Shown here: piece by piece, positions 1-6,298 of the stretch
Layout: each line of letters begins with the position of its first letter
Position numbering within the stretch: position 1 is the stretch's first letter
Assembly: GCA_018056585.1 (NCBI GenBank)
Contig: JAGPFK010000038.1
Coordinates: forward strand, 1 to 8,540
DNA length: 8,540 nt
DNA from: Clostridia bacterium
GTDB lineage: Bacteria; Bacillota; Clostridia; Saccharofermentanales; UBA5734
Reading direction: 5' to 3'
Made by a program: the position numbers and the translations under genes
Notes under the pieces: generated by a model
The model's database searches: none
Told to the model about the DNA's origin: nothing
What the model saw: only the letters and a program-made list of their open reading frames with translations

Positions 1-2087
1 AGATCATATTGAATTGAAAGAGAGCTGCCAAGCCATTGTTTACGAGCTGAAAACAGTTCTTTAAAAAACTCTCGGTTGTCCTCAAGATAACCCATCCCAT
101 AGATCATCGGGTCCTCATCTCCCTGATACAACATCGGAACGCCGTCAATAAAACTGATCAGGGTCCACAGAGCCCTGGCTTTTTCTGTGCCATAGACCAA
201 TTGAGGTCTTTTTTGGTCAAAAACCCAGGAAACCGTGTCATGATTTCCTAAAAACCGCATATGCAAAACACCCTCCGGCTTGCTTTTTACCTCAGCATGA
301 AGGTATTTTACGATTTTGGACGCATAGGTGGCTTCGTCGATGTTTTGTTGATTCAACGTATATAGCAGCCGGTAAAAAGGCATGTCATAAAACAAATCGC
401 TGTATGGCCAATAAAATGGAATGGGATAAAAATTTTCAGAGATAATCAGCGGCTTGACACCGCTGTCAAGAAAAGCCTGCCGAATCACCCGGGTCGCCGC
501 GATGCCGCCGGCCATATTGGAGTTGCTCGGCCTGTTTCCAGGTGCCGGATTCCAGTTGGGCAGCCCGCCCATTCCGCAATCGATGCGCGCTCCGCCTAAA
601 TGGAACTTGCTGATCTGATCTTTGACCAGATCATAAAGATATTGCTGATAGTCTTTGTTTGCCATATCAAACGACACGCAATCCCATTCGATCTGTATCT
701 TACCCTCTCGATTGACGGCGCACCATTCGGGATGCGCTTTGGCAAGCGGAGCATCCGGCGGCGGACCATGCGGCACATAATCATACAAAACTTGAATGTT
801 CTGCTTTTGCGCTGTTTCACTGAAATAAGCTGCGCCTGCTTCACCCCCGTACCGCTCGTCGATTTTCGCCATATCGAGCGGCTGATACACATCTGTCAGG
901 CCCTTATGCTGAAAAACAGGCAAAAGCCAGATGTGTTCGATGCCCATTTGGGAAAGCGGGTCAAGTTCTTCGGCATACTCGAATAAATCAAGTCCGGCTC
1001 GGAACCCGGCATCCATGGTGCCGGCCGGGTGAGCCGAATAGACGGGGCCGTCCGTTTGACCATTCTTCGCCGCTGTCCAGCCATTTTCAGTATAAAAATC
1101 ACGGATCGAAGCGTAGGGATCAGATGGATCCGCAAACTGGATAAAAAGATCCCCGACCCTTAATGATTCACCTTCAAGCAAATCAGCCTCGGTTGCTGAA
1201 AGAAAAAACGCCGACAATCCGTTGTCCCCGCTTAATGCATAACCGGTCCGCCATTTTTCCTGATCGTTGAGAAAAAAGAGGTGAAAGGGGGACCCTTCAC
1301 TGTCGATCATGATAACCGGCGTCACCAGATCGGCCTCAATGATTCTATTGGGAAGCTGGCGCGCGAGTTTGCGGGTACCGGATGGCATATTGCCAGGATA
1401 AAAAACGGTCGTGCCTGGATTGAGTTTTAAACGGTCAAGGCAAAATAATACGCCATTGATCCATTGTTTTTCACTACCCGTGTTCTTCAGATCAACGTGG
1501 CAACGCAAACCGTCCGGCTCGACAGAATAGCTGATCCGAAGCTCTGTTTGACCGGTACAAAGCCGAACGGCCGCGCCATCTTCAGTTTCCTCAAAGTCTT
1601 CGAGTTCGTATCCATAGCTAATCCGTCCGGTTGTGCGGATGGTCGGGAGTTCATAAGTCGCGAGGCTGGCAAAATCGCTGAAAACCAAAGAATCCATCAC
1701 ATAGGCTCCGTTCAGACCGACATCAATCAAAAGGCCGGTCAATTCAAGACGGACATCGTCTTTTTGAAGGAGGACTGGATTACCGTTTTGCCGGTCAAAC
1801 CAAGCAGTCATCCCATTCCTTGAAACGGAAAAATAATTGGTCTCATCAAGCGGCCGCCATGTCTCAGGATTCGTGTGCAGATTATCGGGTCTCGTCGGAT
1901 CATCCGGCTCGATTGCTGATGCGGTTACAATAAAGGACTCGGGGCTTTCTATTTGAGTTTCCGACTCAGTTTGTGTCGATAAGCTCTCACTTATGTCTTG
2001 ATTTCCGCAGGAAACGGGTATAATAAAAAGAACGATGATAAGGAAAATCAAAGTGAGACACGTGACTCGGCCTGTTCTTTTTTTCAT
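1..2087 (-). CDS. GH13-type glycosidase, predicted surface lipoprotein (3' end cut by window)
   Basis: Predicted extracytoplasmic alpha-glycosidase of the GH13 (alpha-amylase) clan; exact substrate unknown. The frame is open for 695 codons from ATG at 2087 to the window edge with no stop. By comparison with its paralogue at 2980-5061, about 70-80 C-terminal residues (the end of the beta-domain) lie outside. Residues 2-7 are basic, about 10-25 are hydrophobic, and Cys27 in PVSC-GN is a lipobox-like site followed by a Ser/Thr/Glu-rich linker to about residue 70. Residues 80-335 form a beta-rich N-terminal domain and 345-665 the TIM barrel. Visible motifs are DYVPHG (Asp436, motif I), GARIDC (Arg501, nucleophile Asp503), ISENF (acid/base Glu551) and GNHD (Asp617), so the catalytic triad is intact. 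Its ATG overlaps the nucleoside hydrolase stop as ATGA, and GAAAGGA lies upstream. Family assignment is strong; lipid anchoring is likely, although Pro at -3 is atypical. Confidence 0.9.
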   Translation of the reverse strand, partial: MKKRTGRVTCLTLIFLIIVLFIIPVSCGNQDISESLSTQTESETQIESPESFIVTASAIEPDDPTRPDNLHTNPETWRPLDETNYFSVSRNGMTAWFDRQNGNPVLLQKDDVRLELTGLLIDVGLNGAYVMDSLVFSDFASLATYELPTIRTTGRISYGYELEDFEETEDGAAVRLCTGQTELRISYSVEPDGLRCHVDLKNTGSEKQWINGVLFCLDRLKLNPGTTVFYPGNMPSGTRKLARQLPNRIIEADLVTPVIMIDSEGSPFHLFFLNDQEKWRTGYALSGDNGLSAFFLSATEADLLEGESLRVGDLFIQFADPSDPYASIRDFYTENGWTAAKNGQTDGPVYSAHPAGTMDAGFRAGLDLFEYAEELDPLSQMGIEHIWLLPVFQHKGLTDVYQPLDMAKIDERYGGEAGAAYFSETAQKQNIQVLYDYVPHGPPPDAPLAKAHPEWCAVNREGKIQIEWDCVSFDMANKDYQQYLYDLVKDQISKFHLGGARIDCGMGGLPNWNPAPGNRPSNSNMAGGIAATRVIRQAFLDSGVKPLIISENFYPIPFYWPYSDLFYDMPFYRLLYTLNQQNIDEATYASKIVKYLHAEVKSKPEGVLHMRFLGNHDTVSWVFDQKRPQLVYGTEKARALWTLISFIDGVPMLYQGDEDPMIYGMGYLEDNREFFKELFSARKQWLGSSLSIQYD

Positions 2088-2983
2088 TTTAAAATCCTTT
2101 CCATCAACCGCTCCAAAAACAGGTCTTTTCTGACCGAAACAGCGACCTCCACCCGCCTTCCTTCCGGTTTGTCATGAAAAAAGGAAGAGCAATCAAGCGT
2201 CATACCCCGGCTGTATTGTCCTTTCGTTTCAATCTGAACCTGCCTTTTTTCAAAATGCAGAACATCCGGCCAAATACAGCAAGCTGCGGTCAAAGGATCA
2301 TGAAGATAGGGAAGAAAAGCAAAATATTGCCGGAATATTAAAAGCAGTTGGTGCAAAAAATGGGTCCGTATGTTTCCGGTGTCGCGAATCAGATCAAGAT
2401 GCTTCTGCGAAAACTGACAGGATTCAGTTACATCCAATCCGACCATTTTCAGTGGGATATCTGACGAAAAAACGATCTGTGCCGCTTCCGGATCACACAA
2501 TATATTCCATTCCGGTCTTGCCGGGCGCATTTCTCCAATCATGCCGCCCATCAAGATCAGTTCAGCTTTCTGGCTGATCCGGGGCTCAATAAGCAGGGCT
2601 AATGCGATGTTGGTCAAAGGGCCGATGGCACAGAGGGTTATTTTTTCATCGCTTTTCATCACCTGGTCAATCAGGAAATGGACGGCGTGCTGCGGCTGCG
2701 GCGAGAAAACAAACTCTTTGGGTATGACATCAGCCTGCAGGGCACGGTGCGATGGATCCCAGTGTCCCAGAATGGGCGCTTCACAGCCGACGGCAACAGG
2801 AATCCCGCTTTTTTCCCATACTTGGGTCTGATAACAGGCCAATGCGGCCCGCCGTAAAACATCCCGATAGCAGACTGTGATGCCGCGCAATTCAATTTCC
2901 GGTGAATTCAGCAGCAAAGCAAGCGCCAGCGCATCATCTATATCGCCGCCTATATCGGTATCTAAAATCACTTTCCTGGTCAT
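2084..2983 (-). CDS. Nucleoside hydrolase family protein (IU-nucleoside hydrolase superfamily)
   Basis: Predicted cytoplasmic N-ribohydrolase of 299 residues; family members use a Ca2+-activated water to cleave the N-glycosidic bond of nucleosides to base plus ribose. The N-terminal signature DTDIGGDIDDA (residues 8-18) holds the metal-binding aspartates. Further family marks are GPLTNIA (121-127), MGG (145-147), EWN..CDPEAA (Glu158, Asn160, Asp164) and HDP (His228, Asp229), so the known active-site set looks complete. Length is normal for the family (about 300-320). I chose ATG 2983 over the upstream in-frame ATG at 3019 because it puts the DTD motif at the usual distance from the start and makes an exact ATGA overlap with the preceding glycosidase stop. 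Its own stop overlaps the next start the same way. The upstream SD is weak (GGTGG), which fits translational coupling. True substrate is uncertain: the placement between two GH13 enzymes hints at a sugar-derived N-glycoside rather than routine salvage. Confidence 0.92.
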   Translation of the reverse strand: MTRKVILDTDIGGDIDDALALALLLNSPEIELRGITVCYRDVLRRAALACYQTQVWEKSGIPVAVGCEAPILGHWDPSHRALQADVIPKEFVFSPQPQHAVHFLIDQVMKSDEKITLCAIGPLTNIALALLIEPRISQKAELILMGGMIGEMRPARPEWNILCDPEAAQIVFSSDIPLKMVGLDVTESCQFSQKHLDLIRDTGNIRTHFLHQLLLIFRQYFAFLPYLHDPLTAACCIWPDVLHFEKRQVQIETKGQYSRGMTLDCSSFFHDKPEGRRVEVAVSVRKDLFLERLMERILK

Positions 2984-5061
2984 GGCCTGCCACCATCCGT
3001 CATCAGGACAGAGCCCCATCCGGGCAGGCGGATAAAATCGCCCTTCTCCTCGGCAGAACCATAGGCAATGCGGCCAAGACGCGTAAAATCTACAGTCAGT
3101 ATTTCCTTTTCTATTTCAACCGGGCTGTCGCTCAGATTGATCAGGACGAGACGCTGTTTGTCACCCTTTTCCCGCACAAAAGCAAAAATGGGAGTACCGG
3201 TATAAACATATCGAATGGAGAAAGTGTGATCCAGATACTGTTTTCTGACCGCAAAAAGTTCTGAAAAGAAATCCCTTAAATCAATCAAGTCTTCCTGGTG
3301 ACACAACCTTGGATCTTCATCGCCCTGGTAAATCATGGGGATGCCGTCAATCAGGCTCAGCAGAGTCCAAAGGGCTTTTGCTTTTTCCGCCCCGTAGACG
3401 CGCACCGCCCTGGCTTTGAAAAAAACCCAGCTGACGGTGTCATGGTTGCCAAGGAAACGCAGCTTGATATGGTTTTGGGGTGTGATCCAGTGTTCACGCT
3501 CCAGCCAGCGGGTCAGGGTTTTGGCATATAAAGCCGGTTCAAGCTGCCTTTCCTCCATTTCAAATAATGTCCTGTAAAGAGGCATATCGTAAAACAAATC
3601 GGACACAGCATAGTATTGGGGCAGCGGATTGAAATTCTCCGGAAGAATCAGCGGCTTTTTATTCATGAAGAGAAAGGCGTCCCGAATGGTTTTCGATATT
3701 TGAACACCTCCGCGAAGATTCGAGCTGCTGGGCCTTGATCCGGGATAAGGGCGCCAATTGGACAAGCCGCCCATGGCGCAATCGATTCGGCTTCCATCAA
3801 CATCAAACCGTTTGATGTGATCCACAACAAGATCAAAATGGTAATCTAAATAATGGGGATTGGTCATATCAAAGGAAACGCAGTCCCATTCATTTTGCAA
3901 AGACTGGTCCCGACGCCGCGAGCACCAGTCATCATGCACTTTTGCGAGCGGATCCTCAGGCGCCGGCCCATGGGGGACATAATCGAAAAGGACCGTCAAT
4001 GAAAGTTTATGAGCCTCTTCGATAAAATAGCGGACCTCCTCATCGCCTCCATATTTCGGATCAATGACAGCCTGATCCGATGGGTGATAGACACCGCGGT
4101 CTGCATGCTCGAAAATGGGCAGCAGCCAAATGTGGTCAATGCCAAGTTTTGAAAGGCCTGGCAACTCTTCTGCGTACCGGCGCATTGTCTTCGGATCGCA
4201 AAATCCACTGTCCATGGTGCCATAAGGATGACAGGAATAGAGAACGCCGTCCTTTATTCCCTCGCTTGAAACGGTGTATCCCAGCTGATCAAACAAATGC
4301 CGGACGGAAAGCCACGGTTGATCGGGGCCGACAGGCTGAAGATACAAAGAACCGACCGTAAAACCCTGCCCGGGAGCCAAACGGATTTCAACAGCCGGAT
4401 AGTAAACAGTTGTGAGCACATCATCAGCCGTCCGGTAAATGGCCGTTCCCCACTTTTCTTCTTCGTCGATAAAAATAACATTGATGTTTTGATCGTCAAA
4501 GCGGTGGTGTGACACGGCGTTGACGAGGCCTGCCTGAATAATTTCATCAGGATCCAATTTTCGTACATCAAACAAATCATGTGGCACGTTGCCGGGAAAT
4601 TCGCTTTCCACAATCTGACAGGACTTTGGGATCGGAAGGCGAAGGGCCAAAACGACACCGGTCACATCAGTCGTTTTTTCGCAGAGATTATGTATTGTCA
4701 GAGAAAGAGACAGAGCCTGATGGATCCATTGCCACGTTAATGCGATGTGAAAGCCGCTCTTTTCATATCTCGCTGTCGCCTTATTCCTGCTGCAGGACCA
4801 GGACATGAAGCCTGGATCTGATTGCAGGGGAGTCGGCTGAATAACAGGCAGTTCCCATGTTCTTTTATCATCGAGCGGATCATGGACAAACAATTCATTC
4901 ATCATCGTTTCATCGACGCCAAGATCAAACAAAAGCCCGTCACAGAAAAATACCGTGTCGCCCTTTGAAACGGATAAAAGACGGCCTGTTTCTTTGGAAA
5001 ATACAGCAGAACACGCGCCATCAGATAAAATCAGCTGATCATCCTTGCTTAACACAGACAT
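2980..5061 (-). CDS. GH13-type glycosidase, cytoplasmic paralogue
   Basis: A 693-residue predicted intracellular alpha-glycosidase with no signal peptide or membrane segment. Residues 10-255 form a beta-rich N-terminal domain, about 270-600 the (beta/alpha)8 barrel, and about 605-690 a C-terminal beta-domain. Motifs: FDYVPHG (Asp360, motif I, without the usual Asn-His), SFDMTNP (397-402 region), GSRIDC (Arg425, nucleophile Asp427), LPENF (acid/base Glu475), FLGNHD (Asp541, transition-state stabiliser) and YQGDEDP (578-584). It closely matches the lipoprotein paralogue: 29 of 49 residues are identical over 271-319 versus 346-394 of that protein. ATG 5061 has AAGGAGG at 7 nt and is the first gene behind the promoter and operator at 5080-5132. 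Its TGA overlaps the nucleoside hydrolase start as ATGA. GH13 members include amylases, neopullulanases, glucosidases and transglycosidases; the motifs seen do not choose between them. Confidence 0.93.
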   Translation of the reverse strand: MSVLSKDDQLILSDGACSAVFSKETGRLLSVSKGDTVFFCDGLLFDLGVDETMMNELFVHDPLDDKRTWELPVIQPTPLQSDPGFMSWSCSRNKATARYEKSGFHIALTWQWIHQALSLSLTIHNLCEKTTDVTGVVLALRLPIPKSCQIVESEFPGNVPHDLFDVRKLDPDEIIQAGLVNAVSHHRFDDQNINVIFIDEEEKWGTAIYRTADDVLTTVYYPAVEIRLAPGQGFTVGSLYLQPVGPDQPWLSVRHLFDQLGYTVSSEGIKDGVLYSCHPYGTMDSGFCDPKTMRRYAEELPGLSKLGIDHIWLLPIFEHADRGVYHPSDQAVIDPKYGGDEEVRYFIEEAHKLSLTVLFDYVPHGPAPEDPLAKVHDDWCSRRRDQSLQNEWDCVSFDMTNPHYLDYHFDLVVDHIKRFDVDGSRIDCAMGGLSNWRPYPGSRPSSSNLRGGVQISKTIRDAFLFMNKKPLILPENFNPLPQYYAVSDLFYDMPLYRTLFEMEERQLEPALYAKTLTRWLEREHWITPQNHIKLRFLGNHDTVSWVFFKARAVRVYGAEKAKALWTLLSLIDGIPMIYQGDEDPRLCHQEDLIDLRDFFSELFAVRKQYLDHTFSIRYVYTGTPIFAFVREKGDKQRLVLINLSDSPVEIEKEILTVDFTRLGRIAYGSAEEKGDFIRLPGWGSVLMTDGGRP

Positions 5062-5068
5062 GGGGAGT

Positions 5069-5075
5069 CCTCCTT
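5069..5075 (-). promoter_or_regulatory. Strong Shine-Dalgarno for the GH13 operon
   Basis: AAGGAGG on the minus strand, 7 nt before ATG 5061. It is a perfect anti-SD match and fixes the start of the cytoplasmic glycosidase. Confidence 0.9.
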
Positions 5076-5079
5076 TTAT

Positions 5080-5097
5080 AGGTTAAACGTTTATCCT
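5080..5097. promoter_or_regulatory. LacI-family type operator
   Basis: An 18-bp dyad whose core TAAACGTTTA is a perfect 10-bp palindrome with a central CpG. It is flanked by AGG/CCT arms, giving 8 of 9 paired positions (only 5083/5094 mismatch). It lies just downstream of the -10 box, at the predicted transcription start, where a bound repressor would block initiation. The AAACGTTT core is typical of LacI/GalR regulators of sugar operons. It does not fit the full CcpA cre consensus well, so a dedicated local repressor is the better reading. No LacI gene is present in this window. Confidence 0.72.
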
Positions 5098-5103
5098 GTT
5101 CTG

Positions 5104-5132
5104 TTTATACACTCCCCTGTCTGATCTGTCAA
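5104..5132 (-). promoter_or_regulatory. Sigma-A promoter of the GH13/nucleoside hydrolase operon
   Basis: On the minus strand, TTGACA (5132-5127) and TATAAA (5109-5104) are separated by exactly 17 bp. This is a consensus -35 and a five-of-six -10, with the start expected near 5097. It lies between the DUF4867 stop (5144) and ATG 5061, so the glycosidase operon can be transcribed independently of DUF4867. No terminator separates the two, so read-through is also possible. Confidence 0.85.
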
Positions 5133-5143
5133 CCCATCAACAA

Positions 5144-5800
5144 TCAGAAAAAATCTGAGACAGTCAGGTTTTTCCCGTAAAGGCCGGCAAAAGCATGATT
5201 TTTCTTTACATCTTCCGAATCCGGGTGAGCGGTCAGCCATTTATTAACAGCACACAAAAGCCGGCTTTCCCAATCTTCGGATTTGGCCAAAACACGTTGA
5301 ATCTGCTCTTCGGAGAGGGGCGCATTGGTCATGTCCGGCAGGATGATGATGGCTCTGAACCCCATGTCTGATGTCTGGCAGGGAGCGTAGTGCAGCGTGG
5401 TCGCGTAAAGCTCAACGGCTGTACCGGCCGGAACATGGAAAGCTTCGACTTTTTGCGTGTCATATCGTCCTTCTTCCAGATCTCTCCTGTCCCCCAGCAT
5501 GAGAATCAAATCGGTTGCCGAAATCAACAGTTCGCTGGAGCGATGGTACTCAAGAGCGTTCAACGCCGTATTAAAGCCAAAGCAAAGTCCTGCCTGAAGG
5601 GGTTGGCTTCCGCCGTAAACGGCGCAGATCTCTGAAAAGTCTTTTGTGTTCTCGAGCGCCTGAACCGATCGCATATATACGGTGCCGTCTTTAGGCATCT
5701 CTTCGCTTTTTGCCATTTTGATGATTTCCACGGTTGGCAAGCCTGATGGAACCCGCCCGTATCTAGAGAAAGTAAGATCCGTGATTGTTTGCAGTTTCAT
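5144..5800 (-). CDS. DUF4867 family protein, cupin-like (predicted)
   Basis: A 218-residue soluble protein that I recognise as DUF4867, a family of about 210 residues known from Firmicutes with no established function. The start MKLQTITD..FSRYGRV is typical. ATG 5800 is chosen because GAGGAGG lies 8 nt upstream; an in-frame ATG at 5872 would add 24 residues not expected for the family. Two stretches look like cupin strands: LEYHRSSELLI (residues 83-93, with His86 and Glu90) and FHVPAGTAVELYATTLHYAP (121-140, with Pro124, Gly126 and His137). The N-terminus and these segments recall ureidoglycolate lyase (AllA), so a metal-binding cupin enzyme is a reasonable guess, but this rests on pattern memory only. 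It lies upstream of the GH13 operon on the same strand, 82 bp apart, with a separate promoter in between. Confidence 0.85.
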   Translation of the reverse strand: MKLQTITDLTFSRYGRVPSGLPTVEIIKMAKSEEMPKDGTVYMRSVQALENTKDFSEICAVYGGSQPLQAGLCFGFNTALNALEYHRSSELLISATDLILMLGDRRDLEEGRYDTQKVEAFHVPAGTAVELYATTLHYAPCQTSDMGFRAIIILPDMTNAPLSEEQIQRVLAKSEDWESRLLCAVNKWLTAHPDSEDVKKNHAFAGLYGKNLTVSDFF

Positions 5801-5808
5801 ATTCAAAA

Positions 5809-5815
5809 CCTCCTC
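5809..5815 (-). promoter_or_regulatory. Shine-Dalgarno that decides the DUF4867 start
   Basis: GAGGAGG on the minus strand, 8 nt before ATG 5800. The competing upstream ATG at 5872 has only a shorter AGAGGA-like site, so 5800 is preferred. Confidence 0.85.
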
Positions 5816-5889
5816 GCATAAACTGTCTGTTTTTATGATTGCTGTGATAGCCATAAAAGTCAAGTCAATCATTTGATCCTCTTTATTTA

Positions 5890-5898
5890 TGTTATAAT
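5890..5898 (+). promoter_or_regulatory. Possible extended -10 promoter, rightward
   Basis: TGTTATAAT matches the extended -10 form TGnTATAAT exactly. No good -35 lies 16-18 bp upstream, which extended -10 promoters can tolerate. It would start transcription near 5905 and give the flavoenzyme an unusually long leader of about 390 nt. In such an AT-rich stretch a chance match is possible. Confidence 0.4.
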
Positions 5899-6011
5899 AA
5901 AAACATCTGAAAGTTCTTCTTCAAATACAGCAGCAAAAACAAAGCTTCTTTTCAAACGAACATTGGAAAAAGAATCATTTAAACCAGAAAACGGTTTGGA
6001 TGTGCGGCGCA

Positions 6012-6031
6012 TGTTACTCGAATTGGTAACA
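6012..6031. repeat. Dyad TGTTAC-N8-GTAACA
   Basis: Perfect 6-bp inverted arms (6012-6017 and 6026-6031) with an 8-bp spacer, 20 bp in all. Its geometry suits a dimeric DNA-binding protein in the intergenic region, but no regulator is encoded nearby and the function is unknown. Confidence 0.4.
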
Positions 6032-6093
6032 ATCATCACATTCAAGGTCAGAACTGAAGAATATAATTTATTCAGCAATTGTATTTCAGCCAG

Positions 6094-6111
6094 CTGACTG
6101 TCAACAGTCAG
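6094..6111. repeat. Dyad CTGACTGT-CA-ACAGTCAG
   Basis: Perfect 8-bp inverted arms around a 2-bp centre. A further TTGACAG at 6114-6120 inverts the CTGTCAA at 6098-6104, so the element has three related half-sites. A TTGACA hexamer lies inside on each strand: minus at 6104-6099, with TACAAT (6083-6078) 15 bp on, and plus at 6114-6119, with no good -10. It may be an operator or a weak promoter region; the sequence alone does not decide. Confidence 0.45.
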
Positions 6112-6282
6112 AATTGACAGATGTGGTCCGGAACGGGTAGGCAGATCGGCATTTCAAAACAATATGCAAAGAAGGGTCGGTGATGCCAGGATAAATCAAT
6201 GCACATACTATTTTTCATGTTGGTTAAGCGGCTGCAGATGAGCAAACAGGTCTTTTATGAGAAGAATTGATCATCAACGAGG

Positions 6283-6290
6283 AAAGGAGA
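6283..6290 (+). promoter_or_regulatory. Shine-Dalgarno that decides the flavoenzyme start
   Basis: AAAGGAGA ends 8 nt before ATG 6299. It supports that start over the in-frame upstream ATG at 6257, which would add 14 residues that fit no family N-terminus. Confidence 0.85.
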
Positions 6291-6298
6291 ATGGTCCT

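Larger units (their letters stand above)
5801..6298. other. Divergent intergenic region without a supported gene
   Basis: About 500 bp between the divergent DUF4867 and enoate-reductase-like genes, visibly more AT-rich than its flanks, especially 5880-6090. Short open frames exist on both strands (TTG-started at 5873 plus and 6078 minus), but they lack SD sites, ATG starts and recognisable protein content. The stretch holds an extended -10 on the plus strand, two operator-like dyads (listed separately) and presumably the promoters of both flanking genes. For DUF4867, tandem TTGACT boxes (5868-5863 and 5863-5858, minus) are possible -35 elements, but I see no good -10 at proper spacing. Confidence 0.7.

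Noticed and set aside
600..986. Long plus-strand open frames (128 and 119 codons at 600-986 and 1464-1823) opposite the lipoprotein glycosidase
   Set aside because: They are antisense to a continuous frame with intact catalytic motifs and have no coding signs of their own.
3019..3019. Upstream in-frame ATG for the nucleoside hydrolase, adding 12 residues
   Set aside because: It would overlap the glycosidase by about 40 bp and push the DTD motif away from the N-terminus; ATG 2983 gives the exact ATGA overlap.
5080..5097. Reading the operator as a CcpA cre site
   Set aside because: The core CG and flanking A/T fit, but the outer TG and CW positions of the cre consensus do not.
5144..5158. TCAGA-AAAAA-TCTGA hairpin at the DUF4867 stop as a terminator
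   Set aside because: The stem is only 5 bp, low in GC, and lacks a following U-tract in the direction of transcription.
5872..5872. Upstream ATG for DUF4867, adding 24 residues
   Set aside because: The SD at 5809-5815 and the family-typical MKLQ start favour 5800. The AGAGGA before 5872 is noted but weaker.
5981..5997. AAACC-N7-GGTTT as a second LacI operator
   Set aside because: Only 5-bp arms and no central CpG; not like the 5080-5097 operator.
5873..6097. 74-codon plus-strand and 63-codon minus-strand open frames in the intergenic region
   Set aside because: Both start with TTG, have no SD, lie in AT-rich DNA and show no recognisable protein features.
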